From assembly GCA_964488865.1 (NCBI GenBank), contig CAZAWR010000016.1, positions 62,001 to 126,000 on the forward strand: 64,000 nucleotides of DNA, given 5' to 3'. Below the pieces are notes generated by a model, which saw only the letters and a program-made list of their open reading frames with translations, ran no database searches and was not told the DNA's origin. A program made the translations under genes and the position numbers. The stretch is from MWCO01 sp964488865 (lineage in GTDB: Bacteria; Myxococcota_A; Polyangia; Polyangiales; Polyangiaceae). This document shows, in pieces, positions 7,462-16,438 of this stretch (the first letter of the stretch is position 1; every line of letters begins with the position of its first letter).

Positions 7462-8877
7462 TCAGGGCTCGCTGGGAAGCAGGGGCAGTCGATGGCGAAG
7501 GCTCGGATGCACGCCTTGGTCCGCGCGGTCGAGCTCGCCCACGAGCGAGTGCTTGTAGGCACGGACGATCCGCAAGGGCACGACGCCATCTCCGACGCGC
7601 AACCCGGAGCCGACCTGGACGTGCACGATCTCGTTGCGGTCCGAGTGACCGGACACGCCCCCGTCGCCGCGGGGGTTAGGCTCCTCGATGAGCACGCGCA
7701 GTGTGGAGCCGACCAATCTTTCGAGGTGTTGCCCCATGAGCGCCTCGGACAGCTCGAACACGCGGGCCAAGCGCTCGGCCTTGAGCCCTTCGGGGACGTC
7801 GTCGCCGAGACGAAGAGCGGGCGTGCCGGGGCGAGGGGAGTACTTGAACGCGTACACGCCGAGGAAGGGGACCTCGCGCATGAGCGACAGGGTCTCCTCG
7901 AAGTCGTCGTCCGTCTCGGTGGGGAAGCCGACGATGAGGTCGGTGGACACGGTGAGGTCGGGACGTGCGCGTTGCAGGTCGCGGATGGCGGCGACGTACT
8001 CGGCGCGGTCATGGCGACGCAGCATGCGCTTGAGCAGGCGGTCGCTTCCGGACTGCACGGGCATGTGAACGTGGCGGCAGAGCACGTCGAGGTCGCGGTG
8101 GGCTTCGATCAGGGCGCCGTCGAAGAAGCGAGGGTGGGGGCTAGTGTAACGAAGGCGAACGAGTCGAGGCACGTCCTGGGCGATGCGACGGAGCAGGGCC
8201 GCGAAGTCGGACTTGGCGTTGGCGGGTCGAGGCCCGAGCTCGCCCGTGGGGTCCTGGTAGTTGTTGACGGTCTGGCCGAGCAGGATGATCTCGAGGGCTC
8301 CTCCGGAGACGAGGTCGTGGATCTCGTCGACGATCTGCTGGGCGGGGCGATGGCGTTCGGGACCGCGGGTGGAGGGCACGATGCAGAACGAGCATCGCTC
8401 GTCGCAGCCCTTGGAGACGGAGACGAAGGCGGAGGGACGGACGTCGGTGCGGGTCGCACGTGATCGGAGGAAGGTGGGTTGATCGATGTCCCACTCCGTG
8501 GCGACGGCAGGTGGGGCTCCCTGGGCAGCCGCGAGGGCCATCTTCGGGAGTGCCAAGAGGTTGTCGGGGCCGACGATGATGTCGAGGAAGGGCATGCGCT
8601 GGAGCATGGCCTCGCCTCGTTGTTTGGCGACGCATCCGGCCACGACGAGGACGGTGGGGCGGTTGCGGGAGGCTTTGAGTTTCCGGAGCTTGCCGAGCTC
8701 GCTGTCGAGTTTGGACTCGGCTTTTTCGCGCACGCTGCAGGTGTTGACGACGATGAGGTCGGCGTCGTCGGGGCTGTCGGCCGGGGAGAGGCCTGCGTCG
8801 CAAAGGAGCTCGTGCACGCGGTTGGAGTCGTGCACGTTCATTTGGCAGCCGAGGGTACGGATGAAGAAGCGGTCCAT
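7462..8877 (-). CDS. miaB: tRNA-2-methylthio-N6-dimethylallyladenosine synthase
   Basis: 471 residues. MiaB adds a methylthio group to isopentenyl-adenosine 37 of tRNAs reading UNN codons. The N-terminal UPF0004 domain carries the auxiliary-cluster Cys (C11, C47 in NTCSVRE, C82 in AGCVAK). The radical SAM core follows with CDERCSFC (C158, C162, C165), then HMPVQSGSD and STDLIVGFPTETDDD, and a C-terminal TRAM domain. Start chosen at MDRFFIRTLGCQMN, which matches family N-termini; upstream in-frame codons are not protein-like. It lies between the MFS gene and the hexapeptide protein, all leftward. Confidence 0.95.
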   Translation of the reverse strand: MDRFFIRTLGCQMNVHDSNRVHELLCDAGLSPADSPDDADLIVVNTCSVREKAESKLDSELGKLRKLKASRNRPTVLVVAGCVAKQRGEAMLQRMPFLDIIVGPDNLLALPKMALAAAQGAPPAVATEWDIDQPTFLRSRATRTDVRPSAFVSVSKGCDERCSFCIVPSTRGPERHRPAQQIVDEIHDLVSGGALEIILLGQTVNNYQDPTGELGPRPANAKSDFAALLRRIAQDVPRLVRLRYTSPHPRFFDGALIEAHRDLDVLCRHVHMPVQSGSDRLLKRMLRRHDRAEYVAAIRDLQRARPDLTVSTDLIVGFPTETDDDFEETLSLMREVPFLGVYAFKYSPRPGTPALRLGDDVPEGLKAERLARVFELSEALMGQHLERLVGSTLRVLIEEPNPRGDGGVSGHSDRNEIVHVQVGSGLRVGDGVVPLRIVRAYKHSLVGELDRADQGVHPSLRHRLPLLPSEP

Positions 8878-8936
8878 GGGGAGGGGAGGGGGAGTCGTAG
8901 CGTACGGGGTGGGGTGTGGCAACTCGGGCTGTCCTG

Positions 8937-10310
8937 CTACTTCTTGTGGCAGGGCAGCTCCAAGCCGTAGCCCATCTTCTTGTCCTCGGCCTTGAGCAGG
9001 AGGGCGAAGACGACGGCGAGGAGGCCGAGAGCCGTGAAGATCGCCATGGGCAGGGTGTAGTCGTAGGCGGGGCTGGTGACGCCGTCTACTTCGCGCGTGC
9101 CGATGATGCAGAAGCGGTCGAGGACCCAGCCGATGAGGTAGGGAACGCCCATGAGGGCGATGAGGTTCTGCATGTAGAAGATGAGGGCGTAGGCGGTGCC
9201 GAGCTGTCGTTGGGGGATGAACTTGGGCACGGACGGCCACATGGCGGACGGGACGAGGGAGAAGCCGAAGCCGAGGACGACCGTGGCGCCCACCGCGACG
9301 ATCCAGCTATTGAACATGGGCACGGTGAACGTGAGGTGGACGACGACGAGGAGCAGGGAGCCGAGGACCATGATGGTCGCGCCTTTGCCCTTCCGGTCGT
9401 AGAAGCCGCCGAAGATGACGGTGAGGGGGATGGTGGCGAAGGGCAGGATGCTGGGGATGACGCCGGCGAGGCTTTCCCTGACGCCGAACTTCTGCACCAT
9501 CAGGTCGGGGGCGTACTTCAGGAAGGGGAAGACGGCGGCGTAGAACAGGGCGCAGAGCATGGCGATGTACCAGAAGCCGCGGATTCGCAAGATCTGGCCG
9601 ATGTCGGACAGGCGGAAGGGTTCTTCGGGTTCGGTGGCGACGTCCTTTTCGGAGGCGTCGAGCTTCCGGTCCATGGCGACGTAGAAGAAGAAGGCGACGA
9701 GTCCGACGGAGAGCATGAGAAGGCCGACGAGGATGGGGGCGGCGACGGAGTCGAAGGCGGCGGCGATCGGGCCGCCGAGGCCGAGGGCCAGGGCGGTGCC
9801 GATGCGGGCGGTGGAGACTTGGAGGCCCATGGCGAGGGCGATCTCGAAGCCCTTGAACCAGCGGGCGATGATCTTCGTGGCGGTGATGCCGCAGATCTCG
9901 ATGCCCACACCGAAGGTGGCGAATCCGAGCGAGGCGATCAGCACCTGTCCCTTGGCGCCGAGGATCATCGTGTCGTTCAGCGTATCGGTGCTGACGGCGA
10001 AGTACTTGACGGCGCATCCGACCACCATCAGCGTGCACCCGAGGATACCGGCAAACCGCGGCCCCTTCTTGTCAAGGATCAGGCCGCCGAAGATGAGCAT
10101 CGCGAGGAACACGTTGAACCATGCGTACGCACCTGTGAAGAAGCCGTACTCCTTGCTGCTCCATCCCAACTGTTGCTCGATCATGGGCTTGAGCGGCGAC
10201 ATGATGTCCGCCACGTAGTAGCCACACAGCATCGAGAAGGACACGATCAGCAGGGCCGTCCACCGGGCGGCCTTGGACTCCCGCAGGGACCTTTTGACGT
10301 CGTCGACCAT
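8937..10310 (-). CDS. Major facilitator superfamily transporter
   Basis: 457 residues with about 12 hydrophobic segments split into two halves by a charged central loop near residues 205-230 (DRKLDASEKDVATEPEEPF). The MFS signature region follows TM2 (GGLILDKKGPRFAG), with the equivalent GGFYDRKGKGATIM in the second half. The substrate is unknown; general layout recalls MFSD1-like and organic-anion MFS carriers, which is a weak guess. Start chosen at MVDDVK because the codons before it give a Ser/Arg-rich tail unlike an MFS N-terminus. The divergent AddB-like gene begins 146 bases away. Confidence 0.85.
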   Translation of the reverse strand: MVDDVKRSLRESKAARWTALLIVSFSMLCGYYVADIMSPLKPMIEQQLGWSSKEYGFFTGAYAWFNVFLAMLIFGGLILDKKGPRFAGILGCTLMVVGCAVKYFAVSTDTLNDTMILGAKGQVLIASLGFATFGVGIEICGITATKIIARWFKGFEIALAMGLQVSTARIGTALALGLGGPIAAAFDSVAAPILVGLLMLSVGLVAFFFYVAMDRKLDASEKDVATEPEEPFRLSDIGQILRIRGFWYIAMLCALFYAAVFPFLKYAPDLMVQKFGVRESLAGVIPSILPFATIPLTVIFGGFYDRKGKGATIMVLGSLLLVVVHLTFTVPMFNSWIVAVGATVVLGFGFSLVPSAMWPSVPKFIPQRQLGTAYALIFYMQNLIALMGVPYLIGWVLDRFCIIGTREVDGVTSPAYDYTLPMAIFTALGLLAVVFALLLKAEDKKMGYGLELPCHKK

Positions 10311-10456
10311 GGCGCGCAGCCTACTCGAAACCTGCTCGAATGGAGCAGAGATCGCCTCGGTGTCCCGGGTGCGCCTCTCGGGTGCCCGGCTCACCGTGAC
10401 GTCGACTTCCGTGGCCCTTCTCGCCGCGATCCGTGAGAGCATGCGGCCACCTCGCC

Positions 10457-13291
10457 ATGGCCCGACGACCCCGTAGCACCCCTGCAGCGCAGTTAGAGCT
10501 CGGATTCCAGACCGCGTCTCGCGAGGTCGACCGCGTGTTCCTCGGCTGGGATCGACCCCTGCTCTCCCTCGTGGTCGACCACCTGCTCGCTCACGCGAAG
10601 GGCGCTCCCATCGACCTGCGTCACTTGCTGATCGTGACCCCCGTTGCGCGGGCCGGATCGCGGTTGCTGGAGTCGCTCGTGTTGCGTGCGGAGGAAGGCG
10701 GTCGGACCATCCTTCCGCCACGGGTCGTGACGACAGGTGCGTTGCTTGACTTGCTGGCGCCGCCTTCCCTTCCGTCACCCCACCGCCTGGTTCGGGCCTT
10801 GCTCTGGGGGGAGGCCCTTCGAGCCGCGCCCGCGAGTGTGCGTGACGCGGTCGTTCCGAGTCCTCCCTCCGCGGAAGACTGGCCGGGGTGGATTCGCCTC
10901 GGGCGCTTGCTCGATGGTCTCGACGCCGAGCTCGCGGCAGGGCTGCTCACGTTCGACGACGTCGTCGAGCGTGCGCGGGACCTGGAGTCTTTTCGCGGTG
11001 CGGCGCGGTGGCGCGCGCTCGCGCGGGTTCGAGCGCTTCTCGAGGAGAGTCTCGATCGGCTCGGGCTGGACGATGCGCCGACGCGGCGTCGTGACGCCAT
11101 CGCGACCCGGGCGTTGCGTCTTCCCTCCCCTGCGGGCCACCTCGCGCTGTTGGGCTGTGCCGAGCTGAACGGGCAGGTTCGCAAGGCCGTGGACTTGCTG
11201 CGGGGGCAGGTGACGGCATGGGTGCACGCGCCCGTCGCCGTGGCCGATCGGTTCGACCGCTTCGGTGCGATCCTTCCCTCGTCGTGGCAGGACGGTCCCA
11301 TGGGTGACGTCGCCGTATCGGTGGTGGATGGCCCATCCGAGCAAGCAGCGTGCGTGGCCGGTGCGCTCTCCGAGCTTGCGGCTGAGTGCACCCTGCAAGA
11401 CGTTGTGGTGGGCGTTCCCGATGCGGACGTGGTCCCGGTGATTCGCGAGACGCTCGATCAGCTCGACGTTCCGACGCGCAACGCCGCGGGGATTCCGATG
11501 CACCGGTCCGGCCTCTTGCGTTTGCTCCGTGCCGTGGGGGAGTACCTTGACTCCCGTGGTTTCCGAGCGATTGCCGCCCTCGCTCGCCACCCCGACGTGG
11601 GTCGTCGTGTGGAGACGCAGGACGAACGGGTGGACTGGAGAACGCTGCTCGACCAGTACCAGCAGGACCGGGTGCCCCACGTGCTGGGCGAACGGTTTCT
11701 CGGGCAGGCAGGGACAGCGGAGTCGCTGGCGTTGCGCCTCGAGGCCCTGGAGTCCACGCTCGGGGACCTTCGCGGCCCGCTGCGACCGATGCCACGCTGG
11801 GCGGAGCCGATCGTTGCGGTGATCGTGGCGTATTATGGGCAGCGCCCGCTCAACCCGGACGACTGGGACGACCGCGTGGTGATCACCGTGGCGGCAGCGG
11901 TGCGAGACGCGTTGCGAGCGGTCGCGGAGCTGCCCGAGGACGTGGTCGGGTTCGTGCCTGCGGCCACCGCGCTTCGGATTGTGGTGGACACGCTCGAGCA
12001 GGAGACGGTGCCCGAGCCGCCAGAGAAGGAGGCGGTCGAGCTGCTCGGTTGGTTGGAGCTTTCGCAGGACGATGCCCCCGCGGTGGTGCTGACTGGGTTC
12101 AACGACGGGTTCGTGCCTGGCTCGGTCAACGAGGACCCGTTCCTTCCGGACACGTTGCGGCGCCACCTCGGGTTGGCGGAAAACCGGCTGCGGTTCGCGC
12201 GGGACGCGTTTTACTTGTCGACCCTCGTGGCTTCGCGTCGGTACGTGAAGCTGCTTGCGGGGCGGCGCACCCGGGCATCGGACCCGCTTGCCCCGAGCCG
12301 GTTGTGGCTATGTGGCGAGTCGCGCACCGTGGCCGAGCGGGTGCTCAGCTTCTACGAAGGGGCCGAGGCGGACGTCCCGCTCGTGCGTGGAACCGTCCGT
12401 GCGGGGCAGGGCGGCGCGTGCCTCTGCGTCCCCCGGCCCCGTGCGCTCGATCGGCCCATCGATCGGCTGACCGTGACGGCATTTCAGGACTACCTCACGT
12501 GTCCCTACCGGTTCTACCTCAAGCACGTGTTGAGGCTTCGACCGCTCGGCGACAGTGCGACGGAGCTCACGGCGTCCTCGTTCGGAAACCTGGCGCATGC
12601 GGTGCTCGCCGACTTCGGTCGTGGCCCCTTGTCGTGCAGCCGGGACGCGGCGCAGATCCGCGCGTTCCTCGGACAGTCACTCGATGAACATGTGCAGGCC
12701 TCGTTCGGCGACCATGCGGCCCCGGCGGTGTACCTGCAGGTGGAGCAGCTCCGAGCGAGGTTGGGTGCGTTTGCCGTGTGGCAGGCGCGGTGGGCGGCAG
12801 GCGGCAAGCGCATCCTGCACACCGAGCTTGGCTACGAGTACGGACAGCTCTCGATCGACGTCGACGGCATTCCGTTCGGGCTGCTGGGTCGCATCGATCG
12901 GATCGACGAGGACGAGGCGACGGGCGTGCTCTACGTGTTCGACTACAAGGTGTCCGGAGAGACCCGGTCGCCCAAAGACCACCTGAGCAAGGGAGAGTGG
13001 AAGAACCTTCAGCTCCCGCTCTACCGTCGGCTCGTGACGAACCTCGCTGGGAACCGCAAGGTGGCGCTTGGCTACATCACGCTACCGGATGCCGACGAGG
13101 TCACCGAGTCCCTGGCGAGCTGGACGGAGGACGAGCTGCAGTCCGCGGACGAGGTGGCGGCGATGGTGATTCGTTCCGTGAGGCGCGAGGTCTTCTGGCC
13201 GCCGTCGTCGAGGTTGCGGTACGACGACTTTGGTTCCATCTGCCAGGAGACACGGCTCGGAGGGCCGGTGCTCGAGGAGGTATGCCCATGA
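10457..13291 (+). CDS. AddB-like helicase/nuclease subunit (PD-(D/E)XK)
   Basis: 944 residues. It resembles the AddB/RexB-type subunit that partners a UvrD-like helicase-nuclease in recombinational end processing of DNA breaks. The N-terminal half is a degenerate helicase fold without a clear Walker A. The C-terminal nuclease domain shows TVTAFQDYLTCPYRFYLKHV, then GNLAHAVL, GRIDRIDEDE and VFDYKVSG (the D...DxK catalytic core), then a QLPLYRRL helix. The four-Cys iron-sulfur pattern of Bacillus AddB is not evident. A GTG at 10433 is an alternative start. The stop overlaps the start region of the AddA-like gene, and AGGAGG for that gene lies inside this one. Confidence 0.8.
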   Translation: MARRPRSTPAAQLELGFQTASREVDRVFLGWDRPLLSLVVDHLLAHAKGAPIDLRHLLIVTPVARAGSRLLESLVLRAEEGGRTILPPRVVTTGALLDLLAPPSLPSPHRLVRALLWGEALRAAPASVRDAVVPSPPSAEDWPGWIRLGRLLDGLDAELAAGLLTFDDVVERARDLESFRGAARWRALARVRALLEESLDRLGLDDAPTRRRDAIATRALRLPSPAGHLALLGCAELNGQVRKAVDLLRGQVTAWVHAPVAVADRFDRFGAILPSSWQDGPMGDVAVSVVDGPSEQAACVAGALSELAAECTLQDVVVGVPDADVVPVIRETLDQLDVPTRNAAGIPMHRSGLLRLLRAVGEYLDSRGFRAIAALARHPDVGRRVETQDERVDWRTLLDQYQQDRVPHVLGERFLGQAGTAESLALRLEALESTLGDLRGPLRPMPRWAEPIVAVIVAYYGQRPLNPDDWDDRVVITVAAAVRDALRAVAELPEDVVGFVPAATALRIVVDTLEQETVPEPPEKEAVELLGWLELSQDDAPAVVLTGFNDGFVPGSVNEDPFLPDTLRRHLGLAENRLRFARDAFYLSTLVASRRYVKLLAGRRTRASDPLAPSRLWLCGESRTVAERVLSFYEGAEADVPLVRGTVRAGQGGACLCVPRPRALDRPIDRLTVTAFQDYLTCPYRFYLKHVLRLRPLGDSATELTASSFGNLAHAVLADFGRGPLSCSRDAAQIRAFLGQSLDEHVQASFGDHAAPAVYLQVEQLRARLGAFAVWQARWAAGGKRILHTELGYEYGQLSIDVDGIPFGLLGRIDRIDEDEATGVLYVFDYKVSGETRSPKDHLSKGEWKNLQLPLYRRLVTNLAGNRKVALGYITLPDADEVTESLASWTEDELQSADEVAAMVIRSVRREVFWPPSSRLRYDDFGSICQETRLGGPVLEEVCP

Positions 13292-16200
13292 CCTCGCAGC
13301 ACGTCGCGATCCGTGCCTCTGCAGGTTCCGGCAAGACGTACCGGCTCACGACCCGGTATTTGGGGCTGCTGTTGCGGGGGGAGACGCCGGCGCACATTCT
13401 TGCGACGACGTTTACGCGCAAGGCGGCCGGGGAGATCCTGGGGCGCGTTCTCACGCGGCTCGCTGGCGCGGTTCTAGAGGCGCAGGCGTGCGAGGCGCTC
13501 GCCAAGGACGTGCGCCAGCCCGACCTGACGATGGCTCGGGCGGGCGAGACGTTGAAGGTGGCGGCTTCGTCGCTGCACCGGATGCGCATCTCGACGATTG
13601 ACTCGTTCTTTGCGGGCATCGCGAAGAGCTTCTCGCTGGAGCTGGCGTTCCCGCCGCAGTGGGAGATCGTGGACGCGTCCGTGGCGGATGCCATGCGAAC
13701 GGAGGCGGTGAGCGCGACGTTGCGGGGGGAGGTCGACGCCGTGTTGGTGTTGATTCGCCTGCTCTCCAAGGGACGATTCGGGCGGTCCGTGGCTTCCCTG
13801 GTGGCGGAGACGGTGGACGCGCTCCACGGTGTCTATCTCGACGCGCCCGACGCGGCCTGGGACACGCTGGTGTCGCGTACGGTTCCGGACCCGGCCTGGA
13901 GGGAAGAGATTGTCCGGCAGCTCGAAGACTGCCAGGTGAGCTTGGCGCTGTCTGGGCGGATGGCGGAGTCGCTCGGCCGGACGCTCGATGACGCACGAGC
14001 CCGGCGATGGGAGGACCTGCTCAAGCGTGGGCTGCCGTGCAAGCTTTTGGAAGGCAAGCACACGTACTATTCGGAAGAGATTCCGCCGGAGATCGAGGAC
14101 CACCTCGCGGAGCTGATCGAGCAGGTGCGGGCGGTGCTGCTCGATGGGCTGATCGGGCGCGGGAGGGCGACCCACCGGCTGCTCGCGGTGTTCGATGAGC
14201 ACGTGAGGGAGCTCAAGCGGGCTCGCGCGGCGCTGCGGTTCGAGGACGTCACGCGGGCGTTGGCGACGGCGTCGTTGCTGGGCCGTCTCGACGAGGTCTT
14301 CTTCCGGCTCGACGGCAGCATTCACCACCTGTTGCTCGACGAATTCCAGGACACCTCCCTGGCGCAGTGGCAGGTGCTGCGTCCGCTCGCGAAGGAGGTG
14401 GCTTCGCACGCGACGCCGGACCGATCCGTGCTTCTCGTGGGGGACGTGAAGCAGGCGATTTATGGTTGGCGCGGGGGTGTGGCGGACATCTTCGACACGC
14501 TCGACGCGGACCTGCCGGGGCTCACGTGGGAGCCATTGCACGTGAGCCGTCGGTCGTCGCCTCCGATCATCGACACGGTGAACTACGTGTTCGAGGACCT
14601 GCGTGGCAACAAGGCGCTGCGGGACGAGCAGGCGGCGGCGCACGCGTGGCAAGCAGGCTACGTGCGGCACAAGACGATCAAGAAGGAGCTCGCGGGGTAT
14701 GCGAGGCTCGAGGTGGCGCCGTCACTCGACGGGGAGAGCGCGGGGACGAGTGCGCTCCGACGCGCGGCGCTTGTGACGAAGGAGTGGGCAGACCGATGCC
14801 GGGGGGCGTCGATTGGCGTGCTCACGCGCAGCAACGACGCTGTGCGACGGGTGATGGCCGAGCTTCGAGAGCTACACGTCCCAGCCAGTGAGGAGGGAGG
14901 CAACCCGATTACCGATTCGGCGGCGGTGGGGCTGGTGTTGTCGTTGCTCCGCATGGCGGACCATCCCGGTGACTCGGTGGCGCGGTTCCACGTGGCGGCC
15001 TCCCCGCTCGGGGAGTCCCTCGGGTTGAAGAACAACGCGGCCAGCGCCGCCCGCGTGGCGCGCGAGGTGCGAGAGCAGCTGCAACGGGACGGGTACGCGG
15101 CGAGTGTGCTCGGCTGGGCTTCGGTGCTTGCCCCGCAAGGATAGGAGCGGGAGGCTCGTCGACTCACCCAGTTGCTGCGGCTGGCGAGCAGTCACGACGA
15201 TCGCCCCGGTCTCCGGGCGGATGACTTCGTGGCGTTTGCGTCGACGGAGCGGGTGGAAGACCCGGCGACCGCGGACGTGCGGGTGATGACGATCCACAAG
15301 TCGAAGGGGCTTCAGTTCGATGTCGTGATTCTTCCCGAGCTGGACGAGAAGCTGGTGGGGCAGAGGCCCCCGGTGCTGGTGGAGTCGCCGAGTCCGATGT
15401 CGCCGCCCACGAAGGTAGTGCCGTACGCGAACGAGGCGGAGCGGTTGGTGATCCCCGAGCTGAGGGAGATGGCGAAGCGGTGGCGGGCGGGGCAGGTGCG
15501 AGAGTCCCTGAGCCTGCTGTACGTGGCCCTGACGCGCGCCGTGCATGCTCTGGTGATGGTGCTCGAGCCGAACGACAGGACCGAGTGTCCGCCCACGTTC
15601 GCGGGGTTGTTGCGTCACGCCCTGGCGCAGGGGGCGATGGCGTCAGGTTCGGCGGTGCTGTTCGAGCATGGGGACGATCGGTGGGGCGAGCGCCACTCGT
15701 TCGATCGTCCCGCTCCTGAAGGCGAGAGAAAGGCAATCTCGCAGGTGCGGATGCGAGCGAGCGGGGGCCGGGCGAGGGGATATCCCCGCACGAGCCCGTC
15801 GGCCCTCGAAGGCGGCACGCAACTGCAGGTGGCAGACATCATGCGGCTGGACACCCGGTCGCTGCGAACGGGGTCGGTCGTTCATGCGTTGTTCGAGCAG
15901 GTGGGGTGGCTGGAGGACGGGGTCCCGTCGGACGAGGCGTTGCGAGAGGTTGCGCGTGCGGCGGGCGCGCCTGCGGACCGGGCCGAGTCCCTGGTGGCCG
16001 AGTTTCGCTTCATGCTGGACCAGCCCCAGGTGCGCGATGTGCTTCGGCGGTCGTCCTATGTCACGGAAGAACTCGCGGTCGAGGTGCATCGCGAGCTGCC
16101 GTTCGCGCTGAGGGATGACACGCGTCTTCTCACCGGCGCGATGGACCGAGTCGTGGTGCGACGGTTCGGTGACCTGGTGTACGACGTGGAGGTGTTGGAC

Positions 16201-16404
16201 TACAAGACGGACGGGGTGGATGAGACGACGCTGTCGGGCAAGGTGGAGCACTACCGGCCGCAGCTGGAGGCGTACGGACGAGCGGCGGCCCGGCTGTTCG
16301 GCGCCAAGCCGGAGAACGTGCGAGCCAGGCTCGTGTTTGTGCGGGCGGGGTGGGTGGTGGACGTCCGGAGGGAGGTCTGCCCTCCCTTCGTCGTACCACG
16401 CTGA
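13288..16404 (+). pseudogene. AddA-like UvrD helicase-nuclease interrupted by in-frame TAG
   Basis: A continuous 1,039-codon frame except for one TAG at 15142-15144 (codon 619). Before it: Walker A ASAGSGKTYRL, motif Ia TFTRKAAGEI, motif II LLLDEFQDTS, motif III GDVKQAIYGWRGG and motif IV HVSRRSSPPII. After it, in the same frame: motif V MTIHKSKGLQFD, motif VI LLYVALTRAVHAL and the nuclease motif VEVLDYKTD. The stop falls in the 2B region, so a terminated product would lose motifs V, VI and the nuclease. No good restart is visible; the first candidate is TTG at 15172. Apart from the stop both halves are intact, so a recent mutation, a sequencing error or readthrough are all possible. The ATG overlaps the AddB-like stop. 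Confidence 0.85.
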
Positions 16405-16412
16405 GCGTGGTA
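16394..16412. repeat. Palindrome spanning the AddA-like stop codon
   Basis: TACCACGCT-G-AGCGTGGTA, two perfect 9-base arms around one base, with the TGA stop of the helicase gene (16402-16404) at its centre and the next gene's ATG 27 bases downstream. It could be an operator for the following lipoprotein gene or a short hairpin; no T-run follows, so it is not a classical terminator. Confidence 0.45.
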
Positions 16413-16438
16413 GTCTGATCGGATCCCAGGAGAAGCGC

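Noticed and set aside
8916..10436. Plus-strand 506-codon frame rich in Glu/Asp/Gly
   Set aside because: It is the complement of the MFS transporter; the acidic, low-complexity product has no fold signature.
15142..15144. Amber codon as pyrrolysine or selenocysteine recoding
   Set aside because: TAG is not a Sec codon, no pyl genes or PYLIS-like context is seen, and the site is not a catalytic position; mutation or error is simpler.
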